DNA of 64,000 nt, taken from assembly GCA_024734495.1 (NCBI GenBank), contig JALMQS010000841.1:1225626-1289625 (forward strand). The letters run 5' to 3'. Made by a program: the position numbers and the translations under genes. The notes under the pieces are model-generated. The model saw only the letters and a list, made by a program, of their open reading frames with translations. It was not told where the DNA came from and did no database searches. Positions 59,421-64,000 of the stretch are shown here, piece by piece; within the stretch, counting starts at the first letter, position 1, and every line of letters begins with the position of its first letter. Source of the DNA: Forficula auricularia (taxonomy: Eukaryota > Arthropoda > Insecta > Dermaptera > Forficulidae).

Positions 59421-62400
59421 CTTTGATATTTGAGATACTATAATAATTATTATTATATATAAATAAATAAGCAATGAGTTGCATGACGGCTAAAGAACTT
59501 GGTTTTCATCAAGAAAGAAAAGTTAATTAATTATTTCCACTATTGGCTTTAAATTGAAGCTCCTCATTAAATATTAATCAGTAGATATATAAAATAAGTA
59601 TGTCTTGGTAGAGCAATCCATCTAGAGTAGTGATCATCATGACACCCTAGTATTTGATGAAAAACATGGAAAATATCTAAAAGCTTGTTTCTACAGCATT
59701 TGCTGAATGTTTCAGACTTTTAGGTGTCTGGTTTAATGAATGCATAAAAAAAGCTGCTTATTCAGTTGATAGTTTTAAATAGTTTATACCAAGCGTCGAA
59801 ACAAGCTTAATGATAATTATTTATATATTTCAAAAATATTAATAGTTATTAAATAATTAATAGAGATAGAATAAACCCGTCTTTAAAGATGCAAAGTAAA
59901 TTTCCAAATAAAATAGAGCCATTTGAATTTTTTAACTAATGGAAACTTGGAATTAGAGTTAAAGCGTATTTGCCTTCCCTTTCACATTTAGTTGTGATTA
60001 ATTAGTACCTACTATCTACTTTAATCTATCCAATATTTTCTGTTGTTTAAATATAATAAACAATTTTTTTATTATTATTTTCAATTGAGACACAATTTTA
60101 TATTTATGCTAAAATAATTAAAATCAACCATGGTATTGGATGAAGAAGAGGATTTGATCTTTTAGTTGTTTCTTTTTTGATAACTATATGAAAATATGAA
60201 GCTCTTTTGCTTTTTATCATTTTCATAAATGTTATATTAGATAGTGTATAAAGTATATCTAGAATTTATTCTGTTTTTTATTTTTTAGTTTTTTTTTTGT
60301 TTTTAACTATATAATAGATGCATATAGAATTTTGCGGAGGGAATTGTGATTCAGTTCACCAAAACGTACAAAAGAATTTCAAAATTTAATCGATTTTTAA
60401 AGTATTCCTGATCTAAGCAGTTGATATTTTTGTATATAATTGATAAATTTGTTTTTCTTCTGTAATTTATTCGATTTAAAGAAATTTTTACGTTATATTT
60501 TTTATCTAACGATATTTACTAGAATATAACATTTTGCATTTCCACTGGAATACTTTAAAAATTATCAGCGATTGCGATTTCAAAGCACCTCTTAATTCAC
60601 AACAATAATAGGTACAATCGGAAGGAAAAAACTTTGCTTGCATAGAAATATATACAAATGTATGTTTCCCAAATATGTGATCCTCAGTCTTGTAATTAAA
60701 TTCACTCACTCCTATAATAAAATATATCACAACATAAACAATAGAGTAATATTTTATAATAAAAAATTAATCAGCTGTATTCTCTGATTTTTTTTCAATG
60801 ATATAATAATTGACATATTCATACATTTTGTAATTAATTTCACTTTGAATAGAATAATATAATATAGTGTTTTTTATACTTGGTATTAATTAAAATCAAA
60901 TTAAAATCATATTCTCTCTCAAACATTTTCTTTGTAATGTAATTTAAATTTAACAATATAATAAAACAATAATTATTAATTCGTATTTTCAATTTATAGC
61001 AATGGCTAGGATCTCTTTTTTTGGGGGGAACATTGAATTTGACAATTTCTTAATTATCATATAGTACAATAGTAAGCTTAAATATCATTTATTAATTAAA
61101 TCTAGAAACAATCAATTTCCCTGTAATTTCGCCCAATAAAATGGTAGCCTTATTATCTAAAGAGTAATATTCAAGAATAAATTTACGAAAAAGTTCTTCG
61201 TTTGTTTATATGTATTTCGAAAAAATTTTGTATACCTACTCTGTTAATTTATTTATTTATTATTTTTTTTTTTTTCAAAAACCCTTGGGAAGGAAAAAAA
61301 GGTATATTATGGGATTAATAAAATTTACTCAATTTTTTTAGGGGTATTTTAGTGATTAGACAGTTAGTCTTTGTCAATAGAATTAGGAGTATATATGTAT
61401 ATATATTTTAAATTTTAAGATTCATTTTGCAAATACACTAACTGTGCTTTAGATTTTCGATTACCTAAGTGGGAATTTTTATTCGTTTTTAAAATTGATT
61501 ATTTGGGAGGTGTTTGAGTATAATTAAAATTATTTATTTTTACCTAAATTGAATTTACAAATATTTATTGAAAAAGCCTCAAATTTAAAATTATATTTTA
61601 AAAATTGAGTTCTTTCAAGGATATCACCTGAGTAATTAGATTTAAATTTATTTTTTGGAAAAATTGTAATAAGTAAGTAAATAGTATTTAGCATATGATT
61701 TTTATAATTTAAATATAACCACTATAATAGAAAATAAAATGTTTATTTTAACCCTCAGAATTCACTTATCAAATTATAATTATGAATTACCTAAATTTAA
61801 CAAAGGTTATACAATTTTCTCAAAAAAAGACTTGGGTTTTTGTTAAAAAAATATAAATATCCTGTGAAATAGGTATAATTTCTTAATTAATTAAGTTTTA
61901 ATTCATTCAAAGGCTACCATTGAAGCTTACTAGGATCAATTTTTGGACCTCGTGTGCTGTGCCATTTATTAATGTATATAGGTATATATAATACATGGTG
62001 TTTGAAAATTCAGAAGGCTTTCGAAAATCACCATACATTTTGGACAGTGAAAACCTTCTATAAAGTCCTGTGCGTTTAAGGAAATCATAGTGATATACTA
62101 TGTCTATATCTATCTATCTATCCATCTATCTATTTATAGTTATAGCTAGATAGATAGATCGATAAAAGTTAAATATATCAAGTTTATCTATTAAAGCGAA
62201 GAAGTTGATATCAAAAAAGGAAGATACAATAGGAAGAAATTGAAAGAGAATCTCGATTTTGGGCTAGAATATGTTTTGTTAAAAAATTATGTAACATTAT
62301 ATGACTTCTCTTTGTTTTGTTTTTTTTGTGTTTAATTTTTGTACAAATATTGGTCCATTTGCTTGGAGAGGAATGTTTTTCCTTTGAATTTGTTTTTTTG

Positions 62401-62700
62401 TACGCCATCAACATCTACTAGAGATTTTAATAATTCGTTTTTTTTTCTTTTTTTTTTCTTTTCATTCTTCATCATTTCTGTTATATTATTTTGTATATAT
62501 ATTTATATAAGTAATAGTATATATAATTTTAAATAGATTTTAAGAAATGGCGTGTTGTGAAGCGATATGATATTTACAACGAGTAGTTAGCTAAAGAATT
62601 CCCCTCAAATCGATTGAAGTTTTTAAACATCATGACGAAAACACATTTTTTTTTTAAATAAATTATTTTGAAACGTGCAAGAAATTTTTTAACATTAGTT
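59421..62700. other. Intergenic, only simple sequence
   Basis: AT-rich. Opposed short TCTA and GATA tracts at about 62107-62160 can form a hairpin. Nothing else recognised. Confidence 0.45.
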
Positions 62701-62713
62701 TTAATTTGTTTTT

Positions 62714-63098
62714 AATTCAAGGGAACAGCGAGATTTTAAATTGAAGGAGACAATAAAAGAGTGTCTTCTGCTGGAATTATAGATTTAATAAATAAATCGT
62801 TATAAATAAAATTTATAATTCTAGCAGAAGACACACTCTTTTATTGTCTCCTTCAATATATAAAAATTTTGCTACCCTCGGCAAAAAACTTTCAATTTGA
62901 GATTTTAAATAATTACATTTAATAGTCTGACGGCGAATTCTACATATCGAGAACTATTTAATTATTTTTTGAAAAAAATGAATGAGCACTCGACAAAATT
63001 TTTTCAAAAAATAATTAAATAGTTCTCAATAAGTAGAATTAACTGTCAAATTATTAAATATAATATAATTATTTAAAATCTCTTGGTTCCCTTGAATA
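62714..63098. mobile_element. Palindromic element interrupted by another palindromic element
   Basis: Outer arms TTCAAGGGAAC...GAGATTTTAAA (62716-62740, continuing at 62910-62973) and about 62996-63096 are inverted copies. The left arm is split by the insertion 62741-62898. Confidence 0.7.
62741..62898 (+). mobile_element. 158-bp palindromic member of the hammerhead family, 11-bp TSD
   Basis: GAGATTTTAAA flanks it at 62730-62740 and 62899-62909. The right part (from 62797) starts exactly at the base following the ribozyme cleavage site of the 5374-5427 relative and runs to the common CTTTCAATTT end. The left part (62741-62796) is an inverted copy of the same post-cleavage sequence. No ribozyme remains. 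Confidence 0.8.
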
Positions 63099-63099
63099 T

Positions 63100-64000
63100 A
63101 TTATATCTCTCAAAAAAAATACTTCTATATGTATTATATTATTTATTATAGTGCGGTGTTGGTTTATAGTTAAACAAAACTCCGTTTAATCATAATTTAT
63201 ATTATTTAATGAAAGAAACGAAGTAAGGGCATCATCTGATGTATTTTTCAGACATATTCTGAATATCTACTGGTAGTTCATGGAAGTAGTTTTGCGCAAG
63301 TATTAAATTCAGTAAAACTCAGTATAGATCTCTGTCATAACAAAGACGCAACGTAGGAATTACTAATGGAGAACTTCAGGATTGCATTCAGCCATTCTAA
63401 TCTTGAAGAGCTTTTCAGAAAGACCGACTGCGCGACATTAAGCTGTGCAAAACTGATTGTCAGCTACTGGGTGAGTATCACTAAAAATCGACTGGACTAA
63501 CATTTTGCAATATTACAAGGAACACTGGTACCTGACTCTGACGGAAAAAAACTTTCCAGAAAAAGTGATTATGATTCGTTCTTTTTCTTTTATCTGTCAG
63601 AATTTCAGTAGTGTTTGTCAATTTAGAATCAAATTTTTGACCAATAAAAATTTTTTAAGACAGAAATAAGTCCTCCTTCTGTCAGAGCCCGATCTTGACA
63701 TTCTAATTTATTCAAAATAATTTTGCCTTACTCCGTTCTTATTTTCTGTAATTTCGGCTAAAACAACTAGAAGTATATTTTTTACAGTTATGTTCTCATT
63801 CATTGACATTATGTTCTGATTTTATTTTATGGAATTGTAATCAAGTAATAATGAACAGCACCTCATTTGCAAATCATCAATTCTTGTTACATCAAAATCG
63901 TTAATAATTCAGATCTCTTAAATGTACAAGAATACAAAAAAATACTAATAATTTCACAAGTAAAATTTCAATCACTCCAGGTTATATTGCGGTTCATCAA
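63100..64000. other. Intergenic, nothing recognised
   Basis: AT-rich to the window end; no supported feature. Confidence 0.4.

Overview
The window looks like insect nuclear DNA. It is very AT-rich, and its genes are either split by GT-AG introns or sit in long introns. It carries a yellow/major-royal-jelly-type gene, a family best known from insects, and is packed with arthropod-type mobile elements: non-LTR retrotransposons, Helitron-like elements, MITEs, a tRNA-derived SINE and many palindromic elements. I cannot decide the order from this sequence.

Two protein genes are well supported. The first runs along the whole left three quarters on the + strand. Seven exons (252-581, 3352-3525, 3594-3944, 4086-4250, 4342-4526, 8103-8238, 48817-48994) join with matching phases into 505 residues plus a stop. 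The product is a multi-pass membrane protein of a family I do not recognise; its N-terminus lies upstream of the window. Its last intron (8239-48816) is about 40.6 kb. Nested in that intron on the same strand is an apparently intronless yellow-family gene (40085-42343). It has a signal peptide, a roughly 200-residue Asn/Arg/Asp/Gln-rich insert splitting the domain, and an unusual hydrophobic C-terminal tail. A possible first coding exon of another gene lies at 53770-53888.

Most of the rest is mobile DNA. There is a 5'-truncated LINE with reverse transcriptase (34278-35604), two more LINE remnants (13300-13790 on -, 55361-55546 on +), Helitron-like elements (about 8954-9205, 9730, 10495-10799, 18906-19512, 27150-28000), and a TIR DNA transposon in two near-complete opposed copies (6011-7975 and 25983-28197). 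There are also MITEs, a TTAA-flanked element (47593-48733) and three SINE copies (1-187, 53221-53513, 55867-56042).

The most interesting layer is a set of small retroelement-like insertions carrying hammerhead-ribozyme cores (CUGANGA, helix II, GAAA, a two- or three-pair helix III, cleavage triplet) at about 5.3, 11.4/11.8, 17.6, 17.8, 26.9, 39.2 and 54.3/54.4 kb. Several are near-perfect palindromes in which ribozymes face each other on opposite strands. Several are flanked by 9-12 bp target-site duplications, and one has a paralogous empty site in the same window. One palindrome (62741-62898) is centred on the base just after the predicted cleavage site. This fits the short-helix-III hammerheads known from Penelope-like elements and retrozymes. 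No Penelope-type reverse transcriptase is present here, so the copies are non-autonomous or terminal fragments.
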